A DNA stretch of 64,000 bases. Origin: JAPOXR01 sp965221935 (GTDB lineage: Bacteria; Pseudomonadota; Alphaproteobacteria; Rhodobacterales; Rhodobacteraceae). The stretch covers positions 1 to 64,000 of the forward strand of contig CBDCSZ010000046.1 in NCBI GenBank assembly GCA_965221935.1, in the 5' to 3' direction. The notes beneath the pieces are model-generated. The model had not been told where the DNA came from. It saw nothing but the letters and a program-made list of their open reading frames with translations, and searched no databases. This document shows positions 1 through 9,475 of this stretch, piece after piece (position 1 is the first letter of the stretch; each line of letters begins with the position of its first letter). Position numbers and translations under genes: made by a program.

Positions 1-1077
1 ACACCGCCGCCAACGACAGGGACGGCTTCCGCAAGGTCGCCCGCATCCTCAGGGACGGCGGGGCGGAGCGGGTCGTCCTGGAGGCCACGGGACGGATGCA
101 CCGGGCCCTCTTCCAGTCGCTGCATGACCGCGGCTTCCCGGTCTGCGTGGTCAACCCCCGCCAGTCCCGGGACTTCGCCAGGGCCAGCGGCGAGCTGGCG
201 AAGACGGACCGGGTCGACGCCAGGGCGCTGGCCGCCTTCGGGGCCGCGTTTCCGGACATGGCGCCCGCGGCGCCGGCCGGCGTGACGGTCGACCGGCTCC
301 GCGACATGCTCGTGTTGCGGGAGAAGCTCGTCGACCAGCGCACGGAACTGAAGGCGGCATTCGACGAGGTCGGCGATCCGGCTCCGGACGGGCCGGTCCC
401 GAAAATCCTCTCGGAGCTTGACGCCGGCGTCCGCGAGTATGACCGGCGGATCGGGGAGCTGATCGCCGGCGCGGAGGAGCATGCCGAGAGCCACAGGATC
501 CTGACCTCGGTTCCGGGCATCGGTCCCGTCACGGCGGCGGCCCTGATCGCGTGGATGGGCGAGCTCGGCGCGGTCGGCAACCGCCAGGCCGCGGCGCTGA
601 TCGGAGTGGCGCCCTTCGCCCGCGACAGCGGGAACATGAAGGGCGGGCGCCGCGTCAGCGGCGGACGGAGGAGGCCGAGGGACGTCCTCTACATGGCCGC
701 GATGTCGGCAACCCTGTTCAATCCCGACATGAAGGAGATGTGCGGCCGGCTCAAGGAAAGGGGAAAGCCCCACAAAGTCGCGGTGACCGCGGTCATGCGC
801 AAGCTGATCGTGACCGCGAACGCCCTTCTCCGCGACCGGCGCATGTGGGAGGACCGGACCGGGGCCGCCGCCGGCTGACGCCCGCGCGGGCCGCGTCCCG
901 CGGCGGTCCGCAGGGCACGAAACGAATCAAATGCGCCGGTCACGTCACCGCGGCCGGCCTGCCTTGGCATGCCCGCACGGCGACCGCCTGTGGACAGGGA
1001 TGTGGAAAACCCGGATCGGAATCACCGAAAACCGCCGAAAAAGTCCGGATCCGGGCTTGACTTCAAACATGGATGCT
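1..1077 (+). mobile_element. IS110-family element, copy A (left end outside window)
   Basis: This is the right-hand part of an IS110 element. It is closely similar to the complete copy at 54171-55610 from its first base through the transposase and the 3' non-coding end. Similarity stops sharply after the shared end GGATGCT (CT at 1076-1077): here CCGTCC follows, in the other copy TGCCCT. The end ..GGATG plus CT core is therefore taken as the right end. About 200 bp of non-coding right end (879-1077) follows the stop codon. The left end, including any bridge-RNA region, is outside the window. Confidence 0.88.
3..878 (+). CDS. IS110 family transposase, 5' end cut by window edge
   Basis: DEDD/serine transposase of the IS110 family, which excises and inserts the element using a bridge RNA. 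The first roughly 25 codons are missing because the window starts inside the gene. By alignment with the intact copy the frame runs from base 3. Visible are part of the N-terminal RuvC-like domain (EATGRMHRALF, DRVDARALAAFG) and the C-terminal Transposase_20 domain with VPGIGPVTAAALIAW and the serine-containing segment FARDSGNMKGG. It ends with TGA at 876-878, directly after AAAG. This is probably the normal family end, because copy B has lost this stop. Likely functional as far as visible. Confidence 0.9.
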   Translation, partial: TAANDRDGFRKVARILRDGGAERVVLEATGRMHRALFQSLHDRGFPVCVVNPRQSRDFARASGELAKTDRVDARALAAFGAAFPDMAPAAPAGVTVDRLRDMLVLREKLVDQRTELKAAFDEVGDPAPDGPVPKILSELDAGVREYDRRIGELIAGAEEHAESHRILTSVPGIGPVTAAALIAWMGELGAVGNRQAAALIGVAPFARDSGNMKGGRRVSGGRRRPRDVLYMAAMSATLFNPDMKEMCGRLKERGKPHKVAVTAVMRKLIVTANALLRDRRMWEDRTGAAAG

Positions 1078-1569
1078 CCGTCCGGCCGAACACGGGACAG
1101 TCGCAGGGACGGTTTTTTGCCGGAGGACAGTGAACCTTTGTCTGGCTGTTTGTGGAATGCCGGTTTCAGGGAATTGGCAAACAGGCCCGAGCATAATCGG
1201 GGATTCAAAAATTTGTAGTGGGTTCAACCTTCGCGCAAGTCTGGCTTCACAGCCCGTTGGATCGGTTCAGGTTAATGCGGTTGATTTCCCTTTTGCCGGG
1301 CCTGAGGGTTACAACGGCGCTTGGGATGCCAGCGCTGCCGCGCCCGCCGCTCAATTGAATGGATGCTTTGTTCCGGCCCAAGCTCAAATGTGCGGCAACT
1401 GGCGCAAAATCAGCATCACGAACAGACTCCGCTCCTTGAAACGTGGATTGCAGCTGTAACGTGGAATAGCATCGAATTCCTGGGTTTCATTCAGTAAACG
1501 CGCTTGAGCGTCTCCATAAAACTGACGAAAACTGCAAATATCTTTCACCGATTCCGGAATGAGACCTAA
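1078..1569. other. non-coding stretch, nothing recognised
   Basis: About 490 bp between the IS110 right end and the glycosyltransferase gene. Only short overlapping open frames with no recognisable protein were seen, and no clear promoter or terminator. Confidence 0.5.
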
Positions 1570-2424
1570 GTGACAAAGGGGTTTTACATCAATCTTGAGC
1601 GCATGCGGTCGCGCCGTGAGTTCATGGAGCACCAACTCCAAACTTTGGGGTTATGCGAGGACTTTGCGCGCTCGCAGGGCTTTGACGCGGCTGAGCTGAC
1701 AGCCGAGACGATGAAAAACTATATGGCTGGGGAGAAGCGGCCTGGGACCCGCGGCTATTTTCGGTGGCAGCTGTCAAGGGTGGAAATCGCGATTTTTGAA
1801 AGTCATCGACGCATCTGGCAGCAGGTTGTCGATGCGGGGCAGCCCTACGCTATCATTCTGGAAGACGACGCGAAGCTGTCGTCACTCTTGCCAAACATTA
1901 TGGAGAAACTGGAACGCGCAACGCCCTTTGTCGATGTCATCAAACTGGATTGGATAAGAAGATTCCGCAGATTTGGACCTCCGGTCGCCGCGTTCGACCT
2001 GGAAATCCGGCCGATAGTCGAGCAGCGATTGTCCAGTGCAGCCGCCTACCTGATTACGCAGACCGGAGCGCAAAAGCTGCTCGAATGGTCGTTGCCGTAT
2101 TCGGATTTGGTTGATGCATTCATTTTTCAGCCCCGCGCGAGCTACAGGCTCTATCAGATCTTTCCTGCGGTCGCGGTTCAGGGATTGATCCTCGGCAAAC
2201 AGGTGGGCACTGACGGACCGCCCATGCCGACAGGCTCAGTCCCAGATCTGGGGATACCGAGTGTGCCGGAATCAAAGGGGCCGCGCTGGTTCACAATTGT
2301 GCGCGAGGGACGGCTGGGCCTCGAGCGGGTCCGCCGTTTCTGCGGCGGCGACCGGAAGCTAGCCAAGGAAGGCGGATGGATTGGTTTTGTGCCGCTCGCC
2401 GAAGACCTTGACCAAAACAGCTGA
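1570..2424 (+). CDS. glycosyltransferase family 25 (LPS-type)
   Basis: A 284-residue protein that resembles GT25 glycosyltransferases, which transfer hexoses to lipooligosaccharide or other acceptors. Evidence is the N-terminal FYINLERMRSRREFM (family pattern: INL, then an R-rich stretch) and the acidic nucleotide-sugar/metal motif ILEDDA at residues 96-101. The segment SSAAAYLITQTGAQKLL matches the family's conserved A-Y-hydrophobic region. No signal peptide is seen, so it is probably cytoplasmic or membrane-peripheral. The start used is GTG at 1570. No strong Shine-Dalgarno precedes it, so the start is uncertain. It stands alone, with non-coding DNA on both sides, and may be an outlier of the polysaccharide genes at 11-29 kb. 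Confidence 0.75.
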   Translation: MTKGFYINLERMRSRREFMEHQLQTLGLCEDFARSQGFDAAELTAETMKNYMAGEKRPGTRGYFRWQLSRVEIAIFESHRRIWQQVVDAGQPYAIILEDDAKLSSLLPNIMEKLERATPFVDVIKLDWIRRFRRFGPPVAAFDLEIRPIVEQRLSSAAAYLITQTGAQKLLEWSLPYSDLVDAFIFQPRASYRLYQIFPAVAVQGLILGKQVGTDGPPMPTGSVPDLGIPSVPESKGPRWFTIVREGRLGLERVRRFCGGDRKLAKEGGWIGFVPLAEDLDQNS

Positions 2425-2830
2425 CCGAACTGCTTCGATAAGACTTGGTCTCCCGCGGGAATGACCATCTCGAATCTCTCTGTTCCTGACCCTGTTTGTT
2501 GAAGGACTCAAAGAAGCGCGCATCACCGTGAGAAGCGCCCCGAAACCTCTGAAAATGCACCAAGCGCAGGTAATGTGCCGTAAGAAGTCTGTTGTGTGGA
2601 CCCAAGGGACAAGACTCATCGCGGAGTTCTTGACCGATATGCCCCTCGCGACGGCACCATGCGAGCCAAGGTGATCAGAATTTAGGCCGCCAGCGACTGC
2701 CACAGGATTACGCTCCTCCTGCCAGCAACCCCTTTCCGCAAGGTATATTGCGTTTGCCCTGCATTCCCGCTTCAACTATCGAGGTTTTTGGCATCCGATA
2801 CGGCGTCGTGAACGGATGCATGATGCAATT
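2425..2830. other. non-coding stretch upstream of the BMP operon
   Basis: About 400 bp without a supportable gene. It must contain the promoter for the following ABC operon, but I could not pick a convincing -35/-10 pair. Confidence 0.45.
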
Positions 2831-2845
2831 GGAGGAAAATAATCT

Positions 2846-3835
2846 ATGCTTCGCCTAACTTTCTCGCGTCGCGCGCTGTTCGGCACTGCTGCAGCCGCCG
2901 CAATGATAATGACCTCGGGCATAGCCGCCGCGCAAAACCTGAAGGTCGCCGCCATTTATACTCTGCCGGTGGAACAGCAGTGGATCAGCCGGATCCACAA
3001 AGCGCTGAATGCGGCTGCTGACCGTGGCGGCATTGAATACACATTCTCGGAAAACGTCGCCAACACAGATTACGAGCGCGTGATGCGTGAGTATGCCGAG
3101 TCCGGGCAGCAGCTGGTTGTCGGCGAAGTCTTCGCGCTTGAGCGCGCTGCCCGCAAAGTCGCCGAAGACTACCCGGACACCGCGTTTTTGATGGGTTCGT
3201 CGTTCGGTCCGTCCGGCGATAATTTTGCGGTTTTTGACAATTGGATCCACGAACCGAGCTACCTGACAGGCATGATCGCGGGCGCGGCAACCGAGTCAAA
3301 CGTGATCGGCATGGTCGGCGGCTACGCAATACCTGAAGTCAACCGCCTGATGAACGCCTTCAAGGACGGCGCGAGAGAGATGAATCCGGATATCAAGTTT
3401 CTCGTGAACTTCATTGACAGCTGGTACGACCCGCCGAAAGCCAAGGAAAGCGCCTTTGCGATGATGGATGCCGGCGCCGACATCATGTATGCGGAGCGTT
3501 TCGGCGTGTCGGACGCGGCTGTGGAACGCGGCGTCAAGGCGATCGGCAATGTGATCGATACGGCCGCCGACTATCCAGACACAATCCTGGCCTCAGCCAT
3601 CTGGCACATGGAGCCCACCATCGACCGCGCCATTACAGCGGTCGCCAATGGAACCTTTGAAGCGGCAAACTATGGCCAGTACAGCTTCATGGGCTATGGC
3701 GGGGGTTCGATGGTCGTTGACGAGAATCTCGTTCCTGCTGATGTGCTCGCCAAGGTGCGGGAGCGGGAACAGGAGATCCGTGACGGGTTGTTCCGCGTCA
3801 ATGTGAACGACGCGCGGCCCGTTTCTGACGACTGA
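2846..3835 (+). CDS. BMP-family ABC transporter substrate-binding protein
   Basis: Periplasmic binding protein of the BMP/PnrA family (329 aa), which typically binds nucleosides or related purine compounds. The N-terminus has a twin-arginine-like signal (SRRALFG, then a hydrophobic Ala-rich stretch ending around AAAQN), so it is predicted to be exported. The mature part shows LKVAAIYTLPVEQQWISRIH and IGMVGGYAIPEVNRLMNAFKDGA, typical of the family. A strong ribosome site (ggagg, about 2831) precedes ATG 2846. It is first of four co-directional genes with ATPase and two permeases, and the family composition BMP + double ATPase + two BPD_transp_2 permeases is the standard one. The actual ligand cannot be read from sequence. 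Confidence 0.9.
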   Translation: MLRLTFSRRALFGTAAAAAMIMTSGIAAAQNLKVAAIYTLPVEQQWISRIHKALNAAADRGGIEYTFSENVANTDYERVMREYAESGQQLVVGEVFALERAARKVAEDYPDTAFLMGSSFGPSGDNFAVFDNWIHEPSYLTGMIAGAATESNVIGMVGGYAIPEVNRLMNAFKDGAREMNPDIKFLVNFIDSWYDPPKAKESAFAMMDAGADIMYAERFGVSDAAVERGVKAIGNVIDTAADYPDTILASAIWHMEPTIDRAITAVANGTFEAANYGQYSFMGYGGGSMVVDENLVPADVLAKVREREQEIRDGLFRVNVNDARPVSDD

Positions 3836-3880
3836 TTTAACCTGCGCCCGGGCCATCCAACCGGTCCGGGCGCGCCTGCC

Positions 3881-5398
3881 ATGCCCGGCCCAATTCTCGC
3901 CATGAGCGGGATGATCAAGCGATTTGGTCCCCTGCTGGCGGCGGACAGCATTGATCTGGATCTCAGCCAAGGCGAGGTGCTCGCGCTTCTCGGCGAAAAC
4001 GGCGCGGGAAAAACCACATTGATGAATATGCTCTTCGGCGAATACACGCCGGATGCGGGAGAGGTGCGCGTTTGCGGCCCGGACGGCAGCGAGGAGATCC
4101 TGCCGCCGGGACAGCCCCAGGCTGCCATAGCTGCCCGCATCGGCATGGTTCACCAGCATTTCACACTGGCGGAAAACCTCTCGGTTCTCGACAACATTCT
4201 TCTGGGAACCGAGCCGCTCTTCAGCCCGCGGCGGTCCCGTCGCCATGCCCGCGCACGGCTGAACAGCCTGATGGAGGCATCCGGGCTGAATGTGCCGCTT
4301 GGCGTCCGCACCCGGGACCTTTCTGTCGGCGAGCGGCAGCGGGTCGAAATCCTGAAGGCTTTGTTTCGCGAAGTGCGCATTCTTGTCCTGGACGAGCCGA
4401 CTGCCGTGCTCACTCCGCAGGAAGCCGACTCACTGTTCGCTGCCATCCGTGAACTGGTGTGGAACGGTCTCGCGGTGATCTTTATCTCTCACAAGCTGCG
4501 CGAGGTGCTGGCGTTTTCGGACCGCATCATGGTTCTGCGTCATGGACGCAAAATGGGGGAAATACCAACCGCTGAGGCGGATGCCGGAAAGATCATCCGC
4601 ATGATGGTCGGGGAGGAACATGCCAAAGTTGACCGGACGCCCGGCGACTCTGGCGCGCCGGCACTTGTCCTTGCGGATGTCTCGGTCGCGGCTTCCCGGT
4701 CTCATCGACCGCTGTTCGATTTGTCTCTGACGATTCACGAGGGAGAGATCCTCGGCATCGCCGGAGTTGCCGGGAATGGCCAGAGCACCCTCGCTGAAGT
4801 CATCTCAGGACTGCTGCAGCCCGACGGCGGATCGATCTCTATCGGCGGAAAGAACATTCGGAAACTGACGCCTGCCGGCGCGCTCCGCGAAGGCATCGGC
4901 CGCATTCCCGAGGACCGGCATAAGGATGGAATCGTCGCCGACATGAGCGTGGCGGAGAACCTTGTGATCGAACGCCTCGACTCTCCCGAAATCCAGCGGC
5001 AGGGCGTCCTGCGGAAGACTGCCATCGCAGCGCACGCAGAGTCTCTGATTGCGGCCCACGATATCCGCGGCCCGGGCCAGCATGCACGCACCGCACTCTT
5101 GTCCGGCGGAAACATACAAAAGCTGATTCTGGCACGGGTGTTGGAAGCGCAGCCCGGCATCATTCTTGCAAACCAGCCGACCCGGGGCCTCGACGTGCGC
5201 GCCGCCGGCGAAGTTTCACGCCGGCTCATCAAGGCGCGCGACCGCGGCGCCGGCGTGCTGCTGATCTCTGAAGATCTGGATGAAATCCTGGCGCTCTCCG
5301 ACCGCATCCTGGTGATGCACAATGGTCGGATTGCGGCGACAGGATCGCGGGACCGCGCGGTTATCGGCGCGATGATGACCGGCGGTGCAGCTACATGA
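3881..5398 (+). CDS. ABC transporter ATP-binding protein (tandem NBD, nucleoside/sugar type)
   Basis: Cytoplasmic energising subunit with two nucleotide-binding domains in 505 aa. Domain 1 has Walker A GENGAGKTT (residues 38-46), signature LSVGERQRVEI and Walker B ILVLDEPTAVL. Domain 2 has a degenerate P-loop (GVAGNGQST), signature LLSGGNIQKLIL and a Walker B-like segment IILANQPTRGLD, where the usual acidic residues are altered. An asymmetric second site is normal for this family. It lies 45 bp after the binding protein and overlaps no neighbour. ATG 3881 is used; ATG 3902 is an alternative, as neither has a clear Shine-Dalgarno. Confidence 0.92.
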   Translation: MPGPILAMSGMIKRFGPLLAADSIDLDLSQGEVLALLGENGAGKTTLMNMLFGEYTPDAGEVRVCGPDGSEEILPPGQPQAAIAARIGMVHQHFTLAENLSVLDNILLGTEPLFSPRRSRRHARARLNSLMEASGLNVPLGVRTRDLSVGERQRVEILKALFREVRILVLDEPTAVLTPQEADSLFAAIRELVWNGLAVIFISHKLREVLAFSDRIMVLRHGRKMGEIPTAEADAGKIIRMMVGEEHAKVDRTPGDSGAPALVLADVSVAASRSHRPLFDLSLTIHEGEILGIAGVAGNGQSTLAEVISGLLQPDGGSISIGGKNIRKLTPAGALREGIGRIPEDRHKDGIVADMSVAENLVIERLDSPEIQRQGVLRKTAIAAHAESLIAAHDIRGPGQHARTALLSGGNIQKLILARVLEAQPGIILANQPTRGLDVRAAGEVSRRLIKARDRGAGVLLISEDLDEILALSDRILVMHNGRIAATGSRDRAVIGAMMTGGAAT

Positions 5399-5462
5399 CC
5401 CGGATCCCGAGGCCGGGCGGCATCCGCGGTTTTCGGCAAAAGGTCCGGAAGCTGGTGGAATC

Positions 5463-6530
5463 ATGATCGAGATTGTCCCCCGCGACTCCGCGCAGCCTTG
5501 GACCACAGCCCTGATTTCGGTTGTCTCCGGATTGGCCGCCCTGCTTCTTGCCGCGATTCCGCTTGCCTTTGCCGGAGCCCCGATTCTGTCGGCCTATACG
5601 CAAATGGCGGCCGGGGTCTTTGGTTCGGTGTTCACAATTACCGAAACTTTGACGCGCGCAACGCCGCTGATCTTCACAGGGCTCGCCGCCGCGATCGCTT
5701 TCCGCGCGCGTCTCTGGAACATTGGCGGCGAAGGTCAGCTCTATCTCGGCGCTCTGGCCGCGGTCTGGGTCGGCACCGGAATGATTGACGGCCCGCCGAT
5801 CTTGATGATTCCGCTGGTGCTGGCGGCGGGAGCCGTGGCGGGCGCGGTGGGCCTGCTTGGACCGGCCCTGCTGAAAACGCGGTTCGGCGCGGATGAGGTC
5901 GTCACTTCGCTCCTGCTGAATTTCATCATTCTCATTTTCGTCCAGATGATGCTCGAAGGGTATTTCAAGGACCCGATGGGGCTCGGATGGCCACAGTCCG
6001 AACCCATCCTGGATTCCGCCGCGCTGCCGAAACTCGTTGATCGGATGCGGCTACATGCCGGGTTTCTCATCGCTATCGCCGTCGCCCTCGCGGCGCACGC
6101 GGCACTTGCCTACACGGTCTGGGGTTTTCGGATCCGCGCGGTGGGAGACAACGCCGCCGCGGCCAGGCATGCCGGTATCGGTGTGAGGCGGACAATTCTG
6201 GGTGTCGCCATCGCGTCCGGCGCCTGTGCAGGCCTCGCCGGCGTTTCCGAGGTCGCCGGGCTGAAGGGCTATCTGACCTCCGACCTCTCCCCCGGGTTCG
6301 GCTACGCCGGAATCGTCGTTGCCATGCTCGCGGGTCTCTCGCCTATCGGCGTCATTGTCGCCAGCCTCTTCGTGGCAAGCGTCTTCGTCGGCGCCGACTC
6401 AATGTCCCGCGCCATGGGCGTTTCCAGTTTCCTCGCGGATCTCACTGTTTCGATGTCCCTGATCTGTATGCTGGTCGGCGGGTTCTTCGTCCGCTTCCGA
6501 CTGCGCTGGCGAAAGTCACGCGCACCATGA
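5463..6530 (+). CDS. ABC transporter permease (BPD_transp_2), first of pair
   Basis: Inner-membrane permease of the branched-chain/nucleoside-type family. A leading helix (residues about 15-35) is followed by PLIFTGLAAAIAFRARLWNIGGEGQLYLGAL, a hallmark of the NupP/YufP-like subgroup, and by FRIRAVGDNAAAARHAGI, the cytoplasmic loop that contacts the ATPase. An upstream in-frame extension to 5385 is open, but it overlaps the ATPase gene and has non-family sequence. ATG 5463 with ggtgg about 8 bp upstream gives the expected N-terminus MIEIVPRDS. The stop overlaps the next start (ATGA), indicating translational coupling. Confidence 0.9.
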   Translation: MIEIVPRDSAQPWTTALISVVSGLAALLLAAIPLAFAGAPILSAYTQMAAGVFGSVFTITETLTRATPLIFTGLAAAIAFRARLWNIGGEGQLYLGALAAVWVGTGMIDGPPILMIPLVLAAGAVAGAVGLLGPALLKTRFGADEVVTSLLLNFIILIFVQMMLEGYFKDPMGLGWPQSEPILDSAALPKLVDRMRLHAGFLIAIAVALAAHAALAYTVWGFRIRAVGDNAAAARHAGIGVRRTILGVAIASGACAGLAGVSEVAGLKGYLTSDLSPGFGYAGIVVAMLAGLSPIGVIVASLFVASVFVGADSMSRAMGVSSFLADLTVSMSLICMLVGGFFVRFRLRWRKSRAP

Positions 6531-7471
6531 TTGACATCCTGCAGATATTCCTGAGCGAAAGCTTCTGGGCGGCGAGCCTCCGCATCGCCAGCCCGCTGAT
6601 TTTTGGTGTGCTCGGCGCCCTCCTCTGCGAGCGCGCTGGTGTCCTGAACCTCGGAATCGAGGGCATATTCGTTGTCGGCGCCATGACCGGATGGATGACC
6701 GTCTGGCTCGGCGCGCCCCTACCCATGGGCGTTCTCGCGGCAGCGCTTGCCGGCGCCGTGTTCGGTCTGCTGCATTCCGTGCTGACCGTGCAGCTGGGAC
6801 TGTCACAGCACGTGTCCGGCCTCGGCATCACACTCTTTGCCAGTTCGCTGGCCTCGTTCGCGTACCGCACCGCGCTGCCGCAAGTGAGCTCGCCGCCCCG
6901 GATCGAGCCGTTTCGCGCCCTCAATGTTCCGGTGCTCTCCGAACTTCCTTTCTTCGGGCCTGTGCTTTTTCAGCAGACTGCGCTCACCTGGCTGGCGTTG
7001 ATCCTGGTCGGAGTTGTGTGGTGGATCATGGACCGCACGCCGCTCGGCATTGCGTTCAAGGCGGTCGGCGACAATCCCGAAGCTGTTAACGCACAGGGTC
7101 TTTCCGTCATCCGCCTGCGCATGGGCGCAGTGGTCGCAGGATCATCATTGATGGCGCTCGGCGGCGCATTCCTCACCATGTCCGCCTTTGACGCTTTCTT
7201 TTTCGGCATGGTCAACGGGCGCGGCTGGATCTGCATTGCCTTGGTGATCTTCGCCAGCTGGCAGCCGGGAAAAGCGCTCATCGGAGCACTGCTGTTCGGC
7301 ATGTTCGACGCACTGCAGGTGCGTCTGCAGACCGAGGCCGGGGCACTGTTCCCGCCCCAGGTCTTCCTGATGATGCCTTTCATCCTGTCGATCATCGCCC
7401 TCGTGGTGGTCGCACGGCGGGCGGAGTATCCGCGGGCACTCCTCACCCCATGGTTCAAGGGCCAAAGATAA
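6527..7471 (+). CDS. ABC transporter permease (BPD_transp_2), second of pair
   Basis: Second membrane subunit, 314 aa, about eight hydrophobic segments. The motif SPLIFGVLGALLCERAGVLNLGIEGI is (apart from the first residues) the conserved NupQ/YufQ start, and GIAFKAVGDNPEAVNAQGLSV is the ATPase-coupling loop. It starts with ATG 6527, overlapping the previous stop by 4 bp. It ends the operon; about 250 bp of non-coding DNA follows, then genes on the opposite strand. Together the four genes form a complete importer. Confidence 0.9.
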   Translation: MIDILQIFLSESFWAASLRIASPLIFGVLGALLCERAGVLNLGIEGIFVVGAMTGWMTVWLGAPLPMGVLAAALAGAVFGLLHSVLTVQLGLSQHVSGLGITLFASSLASFAYRTALPQVSSPPRIEPFRALNVPVLSELPFFGPVLFQQTALTWLALILVGVVWWIMDRTPLGIAFKAVGDNPEAVNAQGLSVIRLRMGAVVAGSSLMALGGAFLTMSAFDAFFFGMVNGRGWICIALVIFASWQPGKALIGALLFGMFDALQVRLQTEAGALFPPQVFLMMPFILSIIALVVVARRAEYPRALLTPWFKGQR

Positions 7472-7719
7472 AGAAGCCCGCTGCCCCATCCAGAACGCGG
7501 GCTGGATACACGGCAAATCGTCTCAAACATTCGATTCAAATGGCGCCCGGGCACCGGCCCATGGCACTGTGCCAAGGATCTCAAGACCGGCCTGTTCGCC
7601 GCCAGAAGCTTGTCGATCCGGTCAGATGCCAAAGTGCTGAGGCCTTGCCTTTCAGCCTTCGTCCACACCATCCGAAGCCTGATCGCCGGCCGCTCCGAAA
7701 TTCTGTCGGGCGACCGCTA

Positions 7720-8472
7720 TCAATCCGTGGCATGAGCAGCGCTGGCAAGCGTGCCGTCTGGCAATTCAAACGCGATTGCAGCCGCGAAACGTCCTTCTCC
7801 GATGGTTTCCAGGCGCCATGCGCATTCGGGCATGTGCGGAAACCGGAACAGACCTGCCCTGGCGCCGAGCAACATTTCACGCGGAACCTCAAATCTGGAC
7901 GGATTCAACGAAAACCCTGTGCCGATCGCCTTGATCAGCGCTTCCTTCATCGTCCACAGCCGATAAAACAGCCCTGATTTGGCCGCTCCCGCGCAGCCCT
8001 TCAATTCGAACAGTTCGTTCTCGCCATAGACCTGCTCACCGATACCGTCGAAGTCACGGTCTTGCCTGCGTATCTCGGCATCGACCCCTAGCCGACATCT
8101 TTCTGAGACTGCAATCAAACCGTGCTGACCGGAATGCGTGACGTTGAAAGACACGGGATCCCGCTTGCCCGAAACGATCGCAAACGGCTTCCCGAATTCT
8201 CCGTATCCGAAAGAGAGATCGCTGTTCCCGCAACCCAGAGTTCCGCAAAGACACGCGCGCAGCGCGGACCGGCAGAGCGCATACTGGGTTCGGGGCCGGG
8301 CCACTTTGAACCTGTTCATCCGGAGCTGTTCGCCGGCGTCAAGCCAGCGGGCCGCTTCGGCCTCCCTGTCATCATCGGGAGTCAAATCCACATGCAGAAT
8401 ACGAATGTGCCGGACCGTCCGGTAGTCGCTCCACCACGGCGCGCCGGCTGGCGGGTCGGACTTTGCCTTCAC
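7720..8472 (-). CDS. 4'-phosphopantetheinyl transferase (Sfp type)
   Basis: Transfers the phosphopantetheine arm from CoA to a serine of acyl- or peptidyl-carrier proteins. The Sfp/Gsp family is recognised by FNVTHSGQHGLIAVS (residues about 109-123), the Mg-binding GVDAEI (129-134) and the WTMKEALIKAIG helix (about 175-186). Length, 250 aa, is normal. The upstream neighbour on the same strand is a metallophosphoesterase with a 28-bp gap, so the two are probably co-transcribed. No polyketide or peptide synthase is visible in the window, so the carrier protein served is unknown. Confidence 0.9.
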   Translation of the reverse strand: MKAKSDPPAGAPWWSDYRTVRHIRILHVDLTPDDDREAEAARWLDAGEQLRMNRFKVARPRTQYALCRSALRACLCGTLGCGNSDLSFGYGEFGKPFAIVSGKRDPVSFNVTHSGQHGLIAVSERCRLGVDAEIRRQDRDFDGIGEQVYGENELFELKGCAGAAKSGLFYRLWTMKEALIKAIGTGFSLNPSRFEVPREMLLGARAGLFRFPHMPECAWRLETIGEGRFAAAIAFELPDGTLASAAHATD

Positions 8473-8500
8473 CGGTCCCGCTTACACAAAATCCGCAGGC

Positions 8501-9367
8501 TCATTGGGCGGGCGCACTGCGGCGACCGGAGCCCCGGCCGCCCTCGAATGGAGCGATTTCCACATCACGGAGGTATCCTTCAATACCGATCTCCTGCCGC
8601 CACTGCTGCGGATTTCCAAGCGACACTTCCTGAAACGGCACGCCGTCTAACCAGGAAATTCCCCGGATGTGCAGATGACCGTAGATGACTGCACAGGCGT
8701 TGAATCGCTTGTGCCATCCCTTGGTCAACTGCGTTCCGCACCAGGGTGTGAAGCGTGGTATCCGGGGCAAGACCGCAAGTTCCTGCTCCAGGGGATAGTG
8801 ATTGACGAGGACTTTCGGAATGCCGGCGGGAGCAGCCTCAAGGCGGGATTGGGTTTTTTCCACCAATGATGCGCACCATGCGCCCTGGCTCGGATATGGG
8901 TCCGGGTGTAGATAGTATTCGTCGTTGCAGAGGGTTTTTGCATCCCGTGCCCATTTCAGTGCGTCTTCCTTTGGTATCTCCTGCGGTCTGAAACTGTAAT
9001 CATAGTGCAGGAAAAGCGGCGCTATCAGCAGATCACCGTCGGGATGAGGGAAAACCTGATAGGGGTCTTCGGGGGTCAGTATCCGGTGGCTGCGCGCCAG
9101 ATCAACGAGTCTGTTGTAAAGAGAAACGCCCCTGAGTTCGCTGTCGCAACCGGGTCGGGTCCATAGATCGTGATTGCCGGGAACCCATATGACTTGCCCG
9201 CATCGTTGCGACAATACCTTGAAATATCGATCAATGTCCTGGCACCCATTTGCGATATCGCCGGCGACAATAATCCAGTCCGTTCCGAGATTCGGGAAGG
9301 ATTCGAAGGCCTGCCTGTTGACTGAGTGCGACAGATGAAGGTCAGATATCGCCAGGAGTCTGGACAT
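8501..9367 (-). CDS. calcineurin-like metallophosphoesterase
   Basis: A 288-aa two-metal phosphoesterase. The metal-binding signature is complete: SDLHLSH near the start, VAGDIAN (about 34-40), PGNHDLW (about 70-76), VNHYP in the second half and YGHLHI near the C-terminus. The substrate is not predictable from these motifs. No signal peptide. It lies directly upstream of the phosphopantetheinyl transferase. A role in removing the pantetheine arm or another CoA-linked function is suggested by the pairing only. Confidence 0.85.
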   Translation of the reverse strand: MSRLLAISDLHLSHSVNRQAFESFPNLGTDWIIVAGDIANGCQDIDRYFKVLSQRCGQVIWVPGNHDLWTRPGCDSELRGVSLYNRLVDLARSHRILTPEDPYQVFPHPDGDLLIAPLFLHYDYSFRPQEIPKEDALKWARDAKTLCNDEYYLHPDPYPSQGAWCASLVEKTQSRLEAAPAGIPKVLVNHYPLEQELAVLPRIPRFTPWCGTQLTKGWHKRFNACAVIYGHLHIRGISWLDGVPFQEVSLGNPQQWRQEIGIEGYLRDVEIAPFEGGRGSGRRSAPAQ

Positions 9368-9475
9368 GGTTTTCCGAAGTGATGTGGGCCTCCGCCTGTT
9401 CCCTCAGGTTGAATTCGGCACAATCCGCTGCAATTCTGAATTTGACCGGGCGAACTGTCAAACCGGTGTACCTGC

